From positions 20,374,693 to 20,438,692 of the forward strand of contig NC_051088.1 of assembly GCF_901709675.1 (NCBI RefSeq): a DNA stretch of 64,000 nucleotides. The letters are read 5' to 3'. The position numbers and the translations under genes were made by a program. The notes under the pieces were generated by a model that worked only from the letters and a program-made list of their open reading frames with translations, had not been told where the DNA came from and did no database searches. Positions 14,373 through 26,284 of the stretch are shown here, in pieces (position 1 is the first letter of the stretch; the number at the start of each line of letters is the position of its first letter). This stretch comes from Syngnathus acus (taxonomy: Eukaryota; Chordata; Actinopteri; Syngnathiformes; Syngnathidae).

Positions 14373-15454
14373 TGCGTGCATCTGTGTGTGTAAGCAATGC
14401 CTTTCCTCTGACCCTTAACCCCTTAACTAACCACATTTAAAAGAACAGGGTCACTTTACTTTGGACATGCATCCTCAAAACAAACAGGGATGTACACTTT
14501 TGGCCTTCAAGACTGTAAAAAAGCAAACTATAAGATCACTGCTTTGTGTATTGATGATGAAATCCCGCACGTCTGCCCACTTGCTGGAGGGGAGCTTTAA
14601 TCGACAACAGAAAGGGTCTCTGAGCGGATATTAATGTTTACTTTGCGCATGTCTTCTATTCCAAGCAGTGCTTTTTCCCCTTCGTTGTTTAGAAAATATC
14701 CCGAAGGAGACGTGAGATCACCCACGCTGGGATGCTGCCAGACAAATCTCCAACAGCTCATCGAGACCCTCGTCAACACAAGTCTACTTATAGAATGTCG
14801 ACTTTAGACAGTGGTGGAATGCACTCTGTCTACAACACCTTTCCTTTTCACAATGTATATTTTTCATGTCTTAAGAGTAAATTACACTACAATGAACCCT
14901 GAAGCCAAATATACAGTTTTTTGAAAAATACGTTTTTGCACAAGAACATCAAGGGCAAAATGGGCTGAGTATTGTTGCTTTCCTGGTATCATCGATTATA
15001 GCATCCAACTACTTTTTCTGATGGCATCCCCTACACTGCTGCGTACTTGACTCATCTGAGTATTAGTGATCTTAATAACCTTATTTCTTGTTTGACGTAT
15101 TAGTTTTTCCAACACCAGCTGTCAGGTTTCCCAAACTGGTAGTTTTGTTATATAAATCTCTTGCTGCGTACATTTATTATTGTCACAGGGGGGAAATATA
15201 TGTAACTTAAGGTAGTTAAAAAAAGTAATATAATAATAATAATAATAATAATTAATAATCATAATAATAATTTTTACCCCAAACAATAAAAACATGAAAA
15301 TAAAAGGTAAATGCAACATCAACCATAGAGATATATTTTCTACTATCTCCTCATAGTCAACCAACTTTCTGGTCTGTAATAAAAATGAACATGCCGGTTA
15401 CCAGAGGTCAGTTAAACTTTTCCGTTTTCATTTTGTCTTGCGTGTGTAATCTGT

Positions 15455-15665
15455 ACGTTCAGACCGAATGTGAGTGTTAAAAAGTGAAAAGAAGTTTGTT
15501 TCTGAATGCAGGAGGAGGCAAAAGGAGACTCAGGTGAAGTAAAGTGATTTTTCTAAAATCTTATTTATGAGACAACGTTGACAGAAATACAATTGACTCT
15601 TGTTACAGTCAACCAAAGTTTGTAATACATTGTCATCTAGTGGTCTTCAGTGTCACTGCAGTATC
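15455..15665. repeat. Unnamed dispersed repeat, copy A
   Basis: Shared with 34735-34910: the order GTTCAGACCGAATGTGA, TTTCTCTAAAATC-like, ACAACGTTGACAGAAATA, TTTGTAATACATTGTCATCT, TGTGTCACTGCAGT-like is conserved, with insertions in between. No coding potential or clear ends. Confidence 0.5.
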
Positions 15666-16865
15666 TTACTACGTCATTTTATTAATTTATTATAATTTTC
15701 CAGCAATTACATGAAGTGTTCGCAACTTAAATGTCAAACTTAGAAAAACCAGAGCGTGATGCATTTCATTTTAAAGCAAATGTTCAACTCTCATATTCAT
15801 ATGAACTCATATTCACTTCTGAGGACGATTTCATGAATGATTGGTTTAATATTTAATAAATATAACAGTTATGTGATATCACAAAACCATTGCACACCGT
15901 GAAACTCAAACAATTCTACTATAACATGATACTGTACAGTCTGCAGGCCATTTGTTTGTTTTAGTTCAGACCCGACCAATCATGCCAAAGTGATAGCCTT
16001 GTTGTTATCCTCAATGGACCCATTGCAGAGTGAAAAGAGGAGGGGTGACAGCAGCATGGAAAACTGAGATTTAGCAGAGGGCAACAAAAAAAATGAGACC
16101 ATCTCAACTGCACCAAGAGAAGGAGAGGGAAAATGGCCATAGCAAAGCTGTTGAGAACCTCTCTGGAACAGGAAGCGGTATAAAAAAATGTCAAGGGCTG
16201 CATGGTTTTTGACCCGACGCCCCCTCCCAAGCGTGAGAACCAAGTCCTTTAAGACCTTCCCAACACAAGCACCCGCACACGTGCACACTCTCACACACAC
16301 TGTAAAGCCGTAAACAAAGAGGGAAAAAGCACCAAACCAACAAGGGTCTGCAAAACAAGTGGGAAACCAATCATACCTTTCAACTAGTGCGTGTGGACTT
16401 GTGCCAACTATGCAACTGATAAAGCCCCCCTGCTAAAAATAAGCATCCAAAGTATGTTTTGGGAAAGATTTCATTCTAAGCCTCGATTTCAGTCTGCTTG
16501 GTGCCCAATCCCCTCTATGAGTGCAGCACTGGGTGAAAATGCCATTTGTGTGCTTCAATGCACCTTTAGTTGAAAATAATTAAACCTTTAAAGCATCGTA
16601 AGAGATTATTTGGCTCACCCCAGAGAATGACTTCTATGACATTGTTAGAACAGCCCTCCTCGTCCTCTCACACATTGTGGTAATAACCAATATGCCCTTG
16701 CTCAAGACAACTGCTGTGATGCAGCTTCCATGTGCAGATTCCAGAGAAAAGTGTGTGCGTGTTGTGTGTGTGCAACCGGCATGGTAATCTAAAAAAAAAA
16801 AAAATCCTAGTTTTAAAATTGGAATTAAATGTGGTCAATAGTCTATTGCGCGTGGAGACCGTTAC

Positions 16866-17345
16866 CTCTGGTTTCCACGCGACGCCAGCATGCGAGCTCG
16901 GTGGCTGGGTCCTCCTCTGGAGCCACCTCCGAGGCGAGAAGAGCGCGCCGGTACTGCCGGGCGGCGTGAACCCGGAGCCTCGCACATCGAGTGGTAAATC
17001 TCCGGTCGTGCTCCGTTTGGAACCCTTCGCAACCTCGTAGTCAAAGTCAAAGTTGGACGATGGGAACACGTCCAAAGGTATAGAGGGAGAAGAGATAGAT
17101 GGCGCGATGGGTTCTTTGAGCGTTAAAGTTTTGGTGCGCGTAAACGGTTTTGAGGACGCACCTGCGTCCTGGACAGTAAATCCGGACAACTGCGCGACAT
17201 TTGCACTTTCGGTCCCGGTGCCGTACTGTCTGATGATGGCAGGGTCCAGACTCCTGGTTTGCCGCAGCCTCTGTTTGGTTATAGCCTTCGATGATGGAGA
17301 GGAGCAGGAAAAGACGCTGTTCAAAAGTCCCTGTGCCGCAGACAT
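16866..17345 (-). CDS. arhgap6: Rho GTPase-activating protein 6, first coding exon (partial gene)
   Basis: ARHGAP6 is a RhoA-directed GTPase-activating protein that also affects the actin cytoskeleton; the catalytic RhoGAP domain is encoded by later exons that are not in this window. This exon encodes 160 residues, starting MSAAQGLLNSVFSCSS. It contains KQRLRQTRSLDPA, FDFDYEV, LFSPRRWLQRR and a final AWKPE, which match in order the blocks I remember from the human N-terminus (MSAQSLLHSVFSCSS, KRKLRQTRSLDPA, FHFDYEV, FASPRRWLQQR, VWKSE). The frame stays open past AWKPE, but a GAG|GTAACG donor at 16866/16865 ends the exon in phase 0, and the residues beyond it do not look conserved. The start codon at 17343-17345 sits in GAGCCATGT, preceded by an A-rich leader. 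The gene reads leftward, so the next exon lies beyond position 1 or was not recognised. It is divergent from msl3. Confidence 0.9.
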
Positions 17346-17360
17346 GGCTCCTTATTATGA

Positions 17361-17378
17361 TTTTTTTTTTTTTTTTTT
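17361..17378 (-). repeat. A18 run in the arhgap6 5' leader
   Basis: A plus-strand T18 tract gives an A18 run on the arhgap6 sense strand, 15 bp upstream of its start codon. If transcribed, it would place an oligo(A) tract in the 5' UTR. Confidence 0.85.
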
Positions 17379-17668
17379 GGAGGGACCTGTTCAATACGCT
17401 TTCCTCAGGCTCCACAACAGTGAGGCTTGTACAGAAAATCTCAGTTGGTAAACCGATGAGGAGTCAGATGGAGCCACATTTGGTTGCAAAGAAAAGTTGC
17501 GCGAGTTCATCCGGGCGGCGGTCATGCTCAAGTTGAAGTGAAAATTGAAGCAAACAGTTTGAGAATGTTAAGTCGGGAGGGAGGCAACCTTGTAGAATTG
17601 CATTGTGTGTCTCCTCCCTCCCTCCATCCTATCAATTCCACACTCACAAAATAAATAAATACTGTAGG

Positions 17669-17800
17669 GCATAGGTGTCAAACTCAAGGCGCGGGGGCCC
17701 AGATATGGGCCGCTGATGATAACAGCTGAGATAGAATTGGCCCGTCTAAAATCAGTTTGAAATACTGTGAAAACAGCCAAAGCCACAAAATAAAAGCAAA
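17669..17800. repeat. Fragment of a dispersed fish repeat (GTGTCAAACTCAAGG type)
   Basis: The stretch beginning GGCATAGGTGTCAAACTCAA and continuing through GGGGGCCCAGATATGGGCCG resembles the end of a very common non-autonomous DNA element in fish genomes, which I recognise only by its consensus-like start. The rest decays quickly, so this is a truncated and diverged copy. No target-site duplication could be read. It lies upstream of arhgap6. Confidence 0.5.
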
Positions 17801-18959
17801 GTACATGGAAATACCAACTGATCCATTTTGTTATGAAATTTAGAATCTTATTAATATAGAGAATCTATTGTTCCAATATTGCAGTTTAATAACCACAATA
17901 CTTAAGAGTCCAGTTTGTCTACCCTGCGACTCAGGATATTGGAGTCCTTCTCAATTTACCAGTTTGTGGACCTTGCATGGAAAACAATGAATGCAAAATA
18001 GTAATACGAGTGTCGAATAAGCACAGCCAGTTTCTGGAAAACAAATAGCTTGGACTTCACCTCAAGTTCTCGCGCCCGTTCTGTTGAGTGCTATATACAC
18101 ACCATATTTGGTAAACAATAGCAGAGCAGAACAGCCTGAAACCATTGAAAGCTGAATGAGTGATTCGCTACAGCTGCACATGCTTTTATGCCCTGGGGTC
18201 AGTGTTACTTTGCAATGTCCGAGAACGTCTGGCAGATTTGAATGTTTAAGGGTCACCAGTTTAGAAACAAACGAAATCTAATTACTGATTGGCCTACTTT
18301 TGGAACATGAAACAGTATACTTAGCGTCTGCTGCATAGTTCCATTTGTTAAAGCAAACATTTAAAATTGAGTACACTCAAAAGTCAAAATATTTGGTACA
18401 CCTGCACAATTAGATAATAGCCATAACAAATATTGCATACAAAAGGTGGTGATGGTAAATCTAAACTACAAAGATTATTTATTACAATTTGTTAAACACC
18501 CAGATTGGCTATAATATTGTTCGAATTGTTATACTATTGTGGTGTTTAAAGTATTGTATTTCAGCTCTTCGGTGAACAGAGAGTGCCATCTAGAGGTCTA
18601 AGTAAACACAACAATGGGTTCATGAATCATCTTGAAGCTTCATTTGCCCATCATTACGTAAAACAGTTTCATGTATTCACAAATGCAAATTGTCAACTAT
18701 AAATCAGTTTTTGTAGATTGGTTTATTTACATTTCAAAAGCTAGAAGCCATTCATATACAAATGTGATTGCACTTTAGTTCACATATTTAAATGTTCAGA
18801 TATTAAGATGTGATGGACAGTTTTTGCATGATTTGAATGAGGCAAAATAACATGCTTTTTCTCTCGAATATATTGTTATAATCATTTGTTTCAGATGTAA
18901 TCATTTTCTGTATAAAAATTAAATTTGGTGTTCAAAAAGACTTTTTTCAAACTTGAGTC

Positions 18960-19020
18960 TTGAAAAAGAGGGGGTCGTCTTATAATCAGGGTCGTCTTAT
19001 ATTCGGGCCAATACGGTAAG
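18960..19020. repeat. Short dispersed repeat with GTCGTCTTATA units
   Basis: Two imperfect copies of GGGTCGTCTTATA followed by TTCGGGCCAATACGGTA are seen. This string recurs widely in fish genomes as the end of a dispersed element, a recollection I could not check here. It lies about 450 bp upstream of the msl3 start codon. Confidence 0.45.
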
Positions 19021-19470
19021 TGCAGATTTACGTTCTATACCTGATTTTAAAAATAAGAAAGCTGGAAAAACAGAAGAAGTGTGCTCCTCTCCCATAGTTT
19101 TTTTTTCTGAACGCAGCCAGCACTGGCGCACCGTGTCTTAAGTCGGAATGTCAAGTGCGCGCAACCGGCAATCCGTTTTTGGTGCACTCAGAATTTCAGG
19201 ACGGAAAGTTAGTGCGCTCTTCGCGGATATTTTTGAACGCATCCTACATTTCCGGGTGTGATGCGGAAGTTACGACACGCTTAGAAGTCAACGACAGAAG
19301 CACGAAGAAGTTTCGCAACAGCGCCATCCCTCCACGCATTATTTGTTTGTTTTTTGTAATGAAAAACAGAGGGAGAGTCCCATCTCCCCCTCACAGGAGT
19401 GTGTTTGAGAAAGATTCTCTTAATAATTATGTTGGATTTTGAATTGATACGTCTTCTCTCACACGGAGCC

Positions 19471-19482
19471 ATGAACAAATGA
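19471..19482 (+). promoter_or_regulatory. Three-codon uORF whose stop overlaps the msl3 start codon
   Basis: The sequence ATGAACAAATGA encodes Met-Asn-Lys-stop. Its TGA (19480-19482) shares bases with the msl3 ATG at 19479-19481, giving an ATGA stop/start overlap. The uORF ATG has G at -3 and a better Kozak context than the msl3 ATG, which has C at -3. If the transcript begins upstream of 19471, ribosomes would meet the uORF first and reach the main ORF by leaky scanning or reinitiation. A further in-frame ATG (Met6 of msl3, 19494) has G at -3 and could serve as an alternative start. Confidence 0.5.
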
Positions 19483-20775
19483 ATTCGCGGGGTATGAAAT
19501 TTAGATTCCTAAAAGGAGAACGAGTGCTGTGCTTCGAACCCGATCCAACCAAGGCTAAAGTCTTGTATGACGCAAAGGTAGCAGTCACCGTATGCATCGA
19601 TTTAAATGATTATTCTCAATGTAGTTAATTCCACAATGTTTTGAAAGCTCAAAAATCAATGACCGCGTATGTCACGATGCTCTTAGCCGATCTACTGGCT
19701 AATATGTACCCAGGACCAAATATGTTTGCGCCATTTCATCCCAAACAATATGAATGTTTTTTCTCAGTTTTTTTTTAAGTGCTGCAGTTTACATGACATA
19801 GAGTATATTCCTGGCAACATGAATTAGTTTAAACGTAGCTCCTTTGCATAGATCGCGACAATATGTCTCAGCTAAACCCAGCTAACGCCTTTCATTTAGC
19901 CTGCACCAATCGAGATGTTATTTTACTCTCATAAACAGGAGTGATAAGTTGCCAATACCTTAAGAGCTTCTTAACTTTCACTAATTCTTTAAGAAAACCT
20001 TGCTTTTTCTGTGATCACGACGTAACAGTTGCAGACCCTAACGTTGTAAATTTATGTAAATATACAAAGACCTTCCAAAGATGTGTACTTTGTCACGTTA
20101 CAACCACAAACGTACATATATTTTATTGTGAAGTGGAAAGTTAGACGTTTTTCATGCTATTTTATGAATAAATAGGACAGATGTGGCCAGCAAAAATATT
20201 CATCCTCCCTCATTGTGGAGTTGAGATCAAGGTTTCCTCAAACAATATTATCAAATTCATTTCATCTTTACAGGTCCTTGATATAGTAATAGGCAAGGAT
20301 GAACATGGAAGGCGAATCCCAAAGTACTTGATTCACTTTAACGGTTGGAGCAGAAGGTAATCAACCAGATTGTGCAACATTGTACCCTTAGCTGTAACAC
20401 AACTAATGTATCTGTGAAAATGTGTGTTTGTCTTTAGCTGGGATCGTTGGGCTGCTGAGGATCATGTCCTAAGGGACACTAAGGAAAGCCGCAAATTGCA
20501 ACGTAAACTGGCACGTGAAGCACTTGGTCGCATGTAAGTATGGACACTTCCATTTTTTCATGTCGTAGTTGTTCTGTTTGACTGCATGCACGGTCTTGTT
20601 TTTTTGTGTGTCTTTATATTTTGATAAAAATGTGACTAAAATATGTTTGGAAAAAAACAATCTTGGTTCTTTGTGGGTGGTAGGAAGAAAAAGGGATGGG
20701 CAAAGAGGCGACATCCTTCTGGTACTAAACCCTCGCTCAAGACACTTCCTAAGGAGGATGACAGTGATGACACAT
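19479..20775 (+). CDS. msl3: msl3 exons 1-4: chromo barrel domain
   Basis: These four exons encode about 123 residues. Residues about 6-100 form the chromo barrel domain, with [39 protein letters not shown] and [10 protein letters not shown] nearly as in human. The methyl-lysine cage aromatics Y31, F56, W59 and W63 of human MSL3 (remembered numbering) correspond to Y30, F55, W58 and W62 here, so the cage looks intact and binding of methylated lysine is expected. Exon 4 goes on into a lysine-rich then acidic linker (PKEDDSDDT). The 85-bp intron 4 is the shortest MSL3 intron apart from those at 20357-20437 and 21983-22052. Confidence 0.88.
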
Positions 20776-23700
20776 GTGAGAAGTCTCACTCTGCTCCCAT
20801 TTGATTGCACTCAGTCTCTCGCTGCAATCAAATTAATGCCATTTGTATATTTGTCCCAAGGCTTGATTTCATCTTCTGGCAGCAGTGAGGGCGACGGTTC
20901 TGAAGCCGAGTCTTCGAATAGTGGAGACACTACCTTCTCTGAGGACATCAACAAAATGGTGAATAACAATCGCAGACTGAGAGAGCTTAAAGATTAAATA
21001 TTGTTGGACCCATACCACATCTTCACTGCTTTAGGCTGCACTGATTCACATATGATTGTTGCCCAGAGAACATTCTTTTAGTCATTTGAGAAAAAAAAAA
21101 AACTTTTTTTGTTGTTGTTGCAGAAAGTTGAACCTGATATCAATCTCAAGAAGGAAAGCGAGGAGAGGGTTGTACATGTTGACATCAATATTCCAGATAT
21201 CCTCAAGAAAAAATTGGAGGATGACTGCTTTTACATCAATAAGCGGAAAAAGGTATTTCAAGATAAACTGTAAATTTTCTAGGGGAAAATTTATGGGTCT
21301 CACTTTGTTATACTAAAATGACAATTTAAGTTGATTTTATATGGTCACCTCAGATCATGCTTAAGTACATGGAAAAACCAATTGTTATTTATTTATTATG
21401 AAGAATTTTCTGGCATGTGGTAATGTGATAACATTTTCAGTATGTTTAATATTATGGGGACTATAATACATTTATTTTGGATCTCAAGGACTCCATTAAA
21501 AATTGTTAGTCTTGCAGAAGAGTTTGAATTCACAATGTTAACTCCATTCAAAACACTCTTTTCCTTTGTAGTTGGTGATGGTTCCTTGTCAAACGAATGT
21601 TGTGCAAATCTTGGAGTCTTATGTAAAGCACTTTGCAATCAACAAGGCTTTCATGGCTAATGAGCGGTACAGAAGGCAGCAACAGCAAAATACGACACAG
21701 AGTAGCAGCCCACAGCCAATCCCTCCAGAGAAGAAGTATTACAAAATATTTTGTGGACTTTTTGACTTGGCTGACCTATAAATGCAACGATGAGTCATAA
21801 CGTTTTATTTTGTTTTTACCAAGTGAGGAGCTGTGTAAGGAAATGGTTGATGGCCTGAGGATCACATTTGACTTCACTCTACCCATGATCCTCCTCTATC
21901 CATGTGAGCAAGCTCAGTTCAAAAAAGTTAGCTCTTCACGCTTTTTCCTGGCAGTCAATGAAGGATCTCCCTGCCCCAGCATGTAAGTGGAATCTCAAAA
22001 TCTAATTGAGGAGATATGGGGTGGCTGACACGTCATTTGTCTGTCCTACAAGCACCCAGCGAGAACGCAGTCCCAGCCCAGCAGGTCACAACCCTCTCAC
22101 ACCTCAATCAACAGACAGTCAGCCAGCCCTGAGTGACGTTTCTACTACCACACCAACTGCGCCCACCCCAAAGCGTCGCCGCCACCCTGACATGGACTGT
22201 ATCTCCTACCAGTCCCAGTCGCTCAGGCGTTCTACCAGGAACACACCTGGGGGAGAACGCCCAGCTGAAGGGAGCAGTGGCGGTAAATACATTTCAGTGG
22301 ATGTCTAGTGGTCCGAGGTAGCATCTATTCCTGAACTATTTCTCTCAAATGATCGCTTTTGCTCACGAATGACACAGGCGGAGGCAGTTCCGCAGCGTCA
22401 CCTCAACTCAAACGCCGCTTGATCGACAGCTCATTGCAGTCAAAATTCATCCTCAACCTTGACAGAAGTAAGTGGACAGCCTTTCAAAGTATCCATCAAG
22501 AAAAATAGTACGCCATCGGTTCATAAACTAAACTTTGCACAAGTTTCGGAATGCAGCTTGCATTAGTGTATTATAAAAATGTATATCTGATTTTGTTTTT
22601 GTACTAACATGTTTCACCCAGTAGGTGGTGCAAGACCACTTGTAGTTGCCAAGTAGATGCTATTAGGGAAGTGCGGAATGTCACTTGAGTTAAGTTTTGG
22701 TCACATCACTTCATTTTAGGTGATTTCTACAAAATGTTATCTTCTTTATGCAGAAACTCCCGTACACAGTGGTTCATCCTCCCCTTTGCCTTTGACTCCA
22801 GGCAAAGAACGAAGTGGACCTTTTCACGGCCTTGAGAGCAGGCGAAATAATGAGCTTAATGAGGTGACAAATCATTGTGTGATCTTGTAATTGAGTAAGA
22901 TAGGGAGCAGTATGTTGTCAATTCTTGGACATTCACGGTTTTGCAAAGGCGAATTTACCCTTTTTGCAGATTTTCTGAACTGAATTCTCAAATGTCACGC
23001 CTGCTTGCGATTTTCATGAAAAAACAGTAAACATTACAGGATTCCTTCACAAGTATAGAAAAGTATGGAATTTTTAATTCCAGGTGTAGAAAAAGTATTG
23101 ATAATGGAAACCTGTCTGGTGAAATATTCACGTTTCCAAAGGAGTCTAAACAGCTGAATTTTCTAAAACAAAGAAAATATGAATGTCTACAGATCAATCT
23201 TTTTAAGGCGCCTAGAAATGCAAGCTACAATTTTTATCATTGTATTTTTATTATTTATTAAAGCCATGATTTCACTCTTGCACACAGCAGCTATTTGATG
23301 TCAGTTCATATAAGACTCTCCCACTATCCTATCTGTCAGGTTTTGAGTTGGAGGCTGACACCTGATAACTATCCCTTAAGTGACCAGCCTCCACCACCCT
23401 CCTACCTGTACGGAGTACAGCACCTTCTGCGACTTTTTGGTTGGTTATTGTTTCCCTGTTTGTCCATTCACTTGATGCAATTTATTGCAGTCGCTTGAAA
23501 AATATATTTTTGTCTGTGTTATCGGAACCCTGCATCCTGTTTGCCTTATTCATCCAGTGAAGCTTCCTGAGATCCTTGGAAAGATGCAGATCCCTGAAAG
23601 GAATCTAAGAGCCTTGGTCAAACATCTTGAGCTCTTTCTCAGGTAACAAATCCATCTTCCTACGTGTCCCTGAAAGTCTGGAAAATGAAAATCTGGAAAA

Positions 23701-25443
23701 AACTATATTCCAGTCAGAGAAAAGACATGAAAAATGAAAGAGACAAAAGTGAATATCCTGGAAAAACTTGAGTTATTCAAACAAATAAAAACAAATGAAG
23801 CATTTAGGAAAAAAATAACCAAAAACATGCTTGGTAGGCCGATTGAGCACTCCAAATTGCCCTTAGGTGTGAGTGCGGATGGTTGTTCGTCTCTGTGTGC
23901 CCTGCGATTGGCTGGCAACTGGTTCAGGGTGTCCCCCGCCTACTGCCCGATGACAGCTGGGATAGGCTCCAGCACACCCGCGACCCCCGTGGGGACAAAG
24001 CGGTACAGAAAATGGATGGATAAAAACTAACTCGCTCAGAATTTTTTTTTAAATTTTCTAAATTGGAAAATAAGTGTGATCAAATTTTCAAAACTAACCC
24101 TGGATTAGACCTCGGGAGGGCACATGCAATATATTATTGTACAGTGTTTTGTCAGGGAGACAAGTACGAAAAATCATGGGTAAGTGTAAGAAAATGAGAG
24201 CATGAGTGGATCCTAGGAAAGGACAGAGCATGTGTTAGCAGGAGGGAGATGAGTGGGTGTTACACAAGCGTAGGGAGTCTAATCTTTAAATCCTCCCGAG
24301 CGATCTTCAGTTGAGCCGCTCCCAAACCTAAGGGATTTGCTTCTCTCAGTCTCTAATCAAACACACACATTACTGCCTTCTGCCACCGTGTTGTGCTGTG
24401 GAGCAGAATTCAATGCAAATCACATATTCAGCATAAGATTTCTGTCTGGCCGAGAGAGTCCAAACTACCTCTGGTCCCCAACGCACCAATAAAAGACATC
24501 TTTGAACAAACCAGAGCTAAAAACAGTAGATGGTGGTAGTGATGTACATAAAAGGAGCTCACCTCAAGCACGCTTCTCTTTTTTTCAGGATAGAGGACTT
24601 AAATGTCGCAGTCTCACTACGAGATTTTCACGATCATCAGATGAAACCATTCCATAATGGTTTTAAGAGAAGTGCGTCCTCTTGTTTAGCTGCGGAGTCA
24701 GCATAGTTTAATTTTCTGCAGGGAATTAGAAAATAAACACTAAATTTCCACTAAATATAAACTATAATAACAGAAGTTTGTAGAAACCTACCTAATCCAA
24801 AAAAATAACTAAAATAAAATTGATTTTGATTTGTTTGTTTTTGAGGCTGATAATGGGCGTGGCCTCTCATGGGAAAAGGAGATCATAGATTTTTTTGTGG
24901 TTCCCCATGTTTAAACAAAAGTGGGGTCTTTCTCACATTGCCATCCTTGCCATTTGGTTGCCTTGTTCGTCAGTTGACATCAAAACGTTCTGTGGTTCTT
25001 CTGTATAATTTGTTTGCATTGAGATTAGGAGGACCGGTGAAGCTAAGATGAGATGGCAAGATTTAGAGGATTTGGCCGAGTAGCGGATACTAAGAAGATT
25101 CCGGATTAGTTTTTCCCTGCAACTGATTAGATGGGAGGCAGAGGGGGCGGGAAAGGGTGGGTCCATGTTCTGTCTGTATGGCCATAGAGGAGGATTTGTA
25201 TCTGCTAAGGCATTGGTTGAATGTGAACACATCAATATCGGGGACTATAGGAAATCAAAATCCAGTCGGGCAATGCATGCATTTGCTGTATGTGAGCTGA
25301 CAAGAGCACATGTTGAATATCGTATTTTTCTTTTTTTATATAGGTTTCTGGCTGAGTTCCATGAGGATTTCTTTCCCGAGTCTTCTTATGTGTCAGCGTC
25401 CGAGGCTCACAATAACATGAAGCAACCAAGGCCTCTTTACTGA
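19479..25443 (+). CDS. msl3: MSL complex subunit 3, complete 14-exon gene
   Basis: Msl3 is the chromatin-reading subunit of the MSL complex, which acetylates histone H4 lysine 16 through MOF/KAT8 in the nucleus. Coding exons are: 19479-19577, 20274-20356, 20438-20533, 20684-20775, 20861-20958, 21124-21252, 21572-21735, 21824-21982, 22053-22282, 22378-22467, 22754-22863, 23340-23439, 23558-23642, 25344-25443. They sum to 1635 bp (544 aa plus stop); all internal phases agree and all introns are GT-AG. Human MSL3 is 521 aa. The start was chosen because [10 protein letters not shown] lines up with the human MSASEGMKFKF. The protein ends KQPRPLY, close to human KNPRAIY. The central linker is Ser/Pro/Arg-rich with TPKRRR and SLRRSTR basic patches. 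An AATAAA signal lies at 25507, 64 bp past the stop. Confidence 0.93.
21124..25443 (+). CDS. msl3: msl3 exons 6-14: MRG domain and linker
   Basis: Exons 6-8 encode the first half of the MRG domain ([53 protein letters not shown]). Exons 9-11 encode a poorly conserved Ser/Thr/Pro-rich insert with [10 protein letters not shown] and [11 protein letters not shown]. Exons 12-14 give the second half ([45 protein letters not shown]). The MRG fold binds partner peptides such as MSL1 in the MSL complex. The exon 7 donor reads GAA|GTATTA and joins exon 8 to restore an Asn as in human (PPEKN then LCKEM), which fixed that junction. Intron 13 (23643-25343) is the longest 3' intron and contains a dispersed repeat at about 23845-24030. 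Confidence 0.88.
23845..24030 (+). repeat. Dispersed fish repeat ending in GGATGGAT, inside msl3 intron 13
   Basis: The copy runs from GAGCACTCCAAATTGCCC through GATTGGCTGGCAACTGGTTC and GGGATAGGCTCCAGCACACC to ACAGAAAATGGATGGAT. This order of motifs is that of a very abundant fish repeat whose 3' end often seeds (ATGG)n microsatellites. I do not assign a superfamily. Shorter diverged pieces of the same consensus occur near 39950-40010 and 45060-45125. Confidence 0.7.
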
Positions 25444-25506
25444 AAACTGCAGATGCTTTTGCCCTTCTTTTTCTTGTCTTCACACCTTCTCAGTATATCT
25501 TTGAGA

Positions 25507-25512
25507 AATAAA
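25507..25512 (+). terminator. msl3 polyadenylation signal
   Basis: A canonical AATAAA lies 64 bp downstream of the msl3 stop codon in a short 3' UTR. Cleavage would be expected about 10-30 bp further on. No better signal lies nearby on this strand. Confidence 0.6.
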
Positions 25513-26284
25513 AAGTATGGAGGTAGCTGCTACAATAGAACTCCTGTGTTCTCAATTTCCTTGGCCGTCAAGTCATCTCAAAATACACTATCGGCATTGG
25601 GGTCCCAATAGGACACAATCTTACTGTAACAGGATTTCACCAAAATGCCACCATGAGGTTAGGAGTACAGAATTTTCCAGTTCCAAGCGAGAGAATGGTT
25701 GCTTGCACAATGTTGTTACAAACAATGTTGCAACCAAAAACGTGGTAAAAAGTGATTGCTGTGATTTGATCATTTAGTTTATGTAAGCTGGGTATCTGTT
25801 GTTAATGCAAGTTTCTGCCCACTCTTAATGGTGATCTAATTAGTGGGCCAATTTTCATTATTAATTCAGTGGAGGGTAAAAAAGAACCCCAAGCCCCCAA
25901 TTAATCCTTCCATAACATTAGCTTCTCATAACTAATGTTTGTTTTTTCAACCATGAAAATGGTGTCAAGTAAGAAGCTGATTGCCACAGACAGGAGTGGA
26001 GAGTGGATTTTTTTTGGGAGGCTGTTGCCAGTGATCACTCTGCTTATTCACTTACTGCACCTATGCATATATGCAAAAGAGACTTCGCACTTTGTTTTTG
26101 AGTCCCTGTGGAGTTTCTTAGATTTCTTCATAGATTGGTCATAGATTGGTCTGATCTTTAATCACAAGAATGAAGATAGGCTTCATAAACACATATCATT
26201 CATACAATTGATGTAATTGAAAATAACATTTGAAACATTCACAAAATAGCGAGGAAAACAACTGAATCCTTGAGTTTGATAAGT

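Larger units (their letters stand above)
17346..19478. promoter_or_regulatory. Divergent intergenic interval between arhgap6 and msl3
   Basis: The arhgap6 coding start (minus) and the msl3 coding start (plus) are head to head about 2.1 kb apart, so both promoters should lie here. The arhgap6 side (17390-17540) and the msl3 side (19100-19480) are visibly richer in CpG (for example GTGCGCTCTTCGCGG near 19211) than the AT-rich middle. No TATA box could be assigned confidently. The middle carries repeat fragments at 17669-17800, 18613-18655 and 18960-19020. Transcription start sites cannot be placed from sequence alone. Confidence 0.45.

Noticed and set aside
16668-16865. Extension of the arhgap6 frame beyond AWKPE to a further 65 codons
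   Set aside because: A consensus donor (GAG|GTAACG) ends the exon where homology to human stops; the rest includes a poly-Phe run and looks intronic.
17040-17060. CAAAGTCAAAG string resembling the LINE (TTTGAC)n tail
   Set aside because: On the minus strand it encodes FDFDYEV, a conserved block of the arhgap6 first exon, so it is coding and the likeness is chance.
20569-20997. 142-codon ORF spanning msl3 introns 3-4 and exon 5
   Set aside because: Only 20861-20958 is coding; the frame before it conflicts with exon 4 and the part after 20958 follows a donor.
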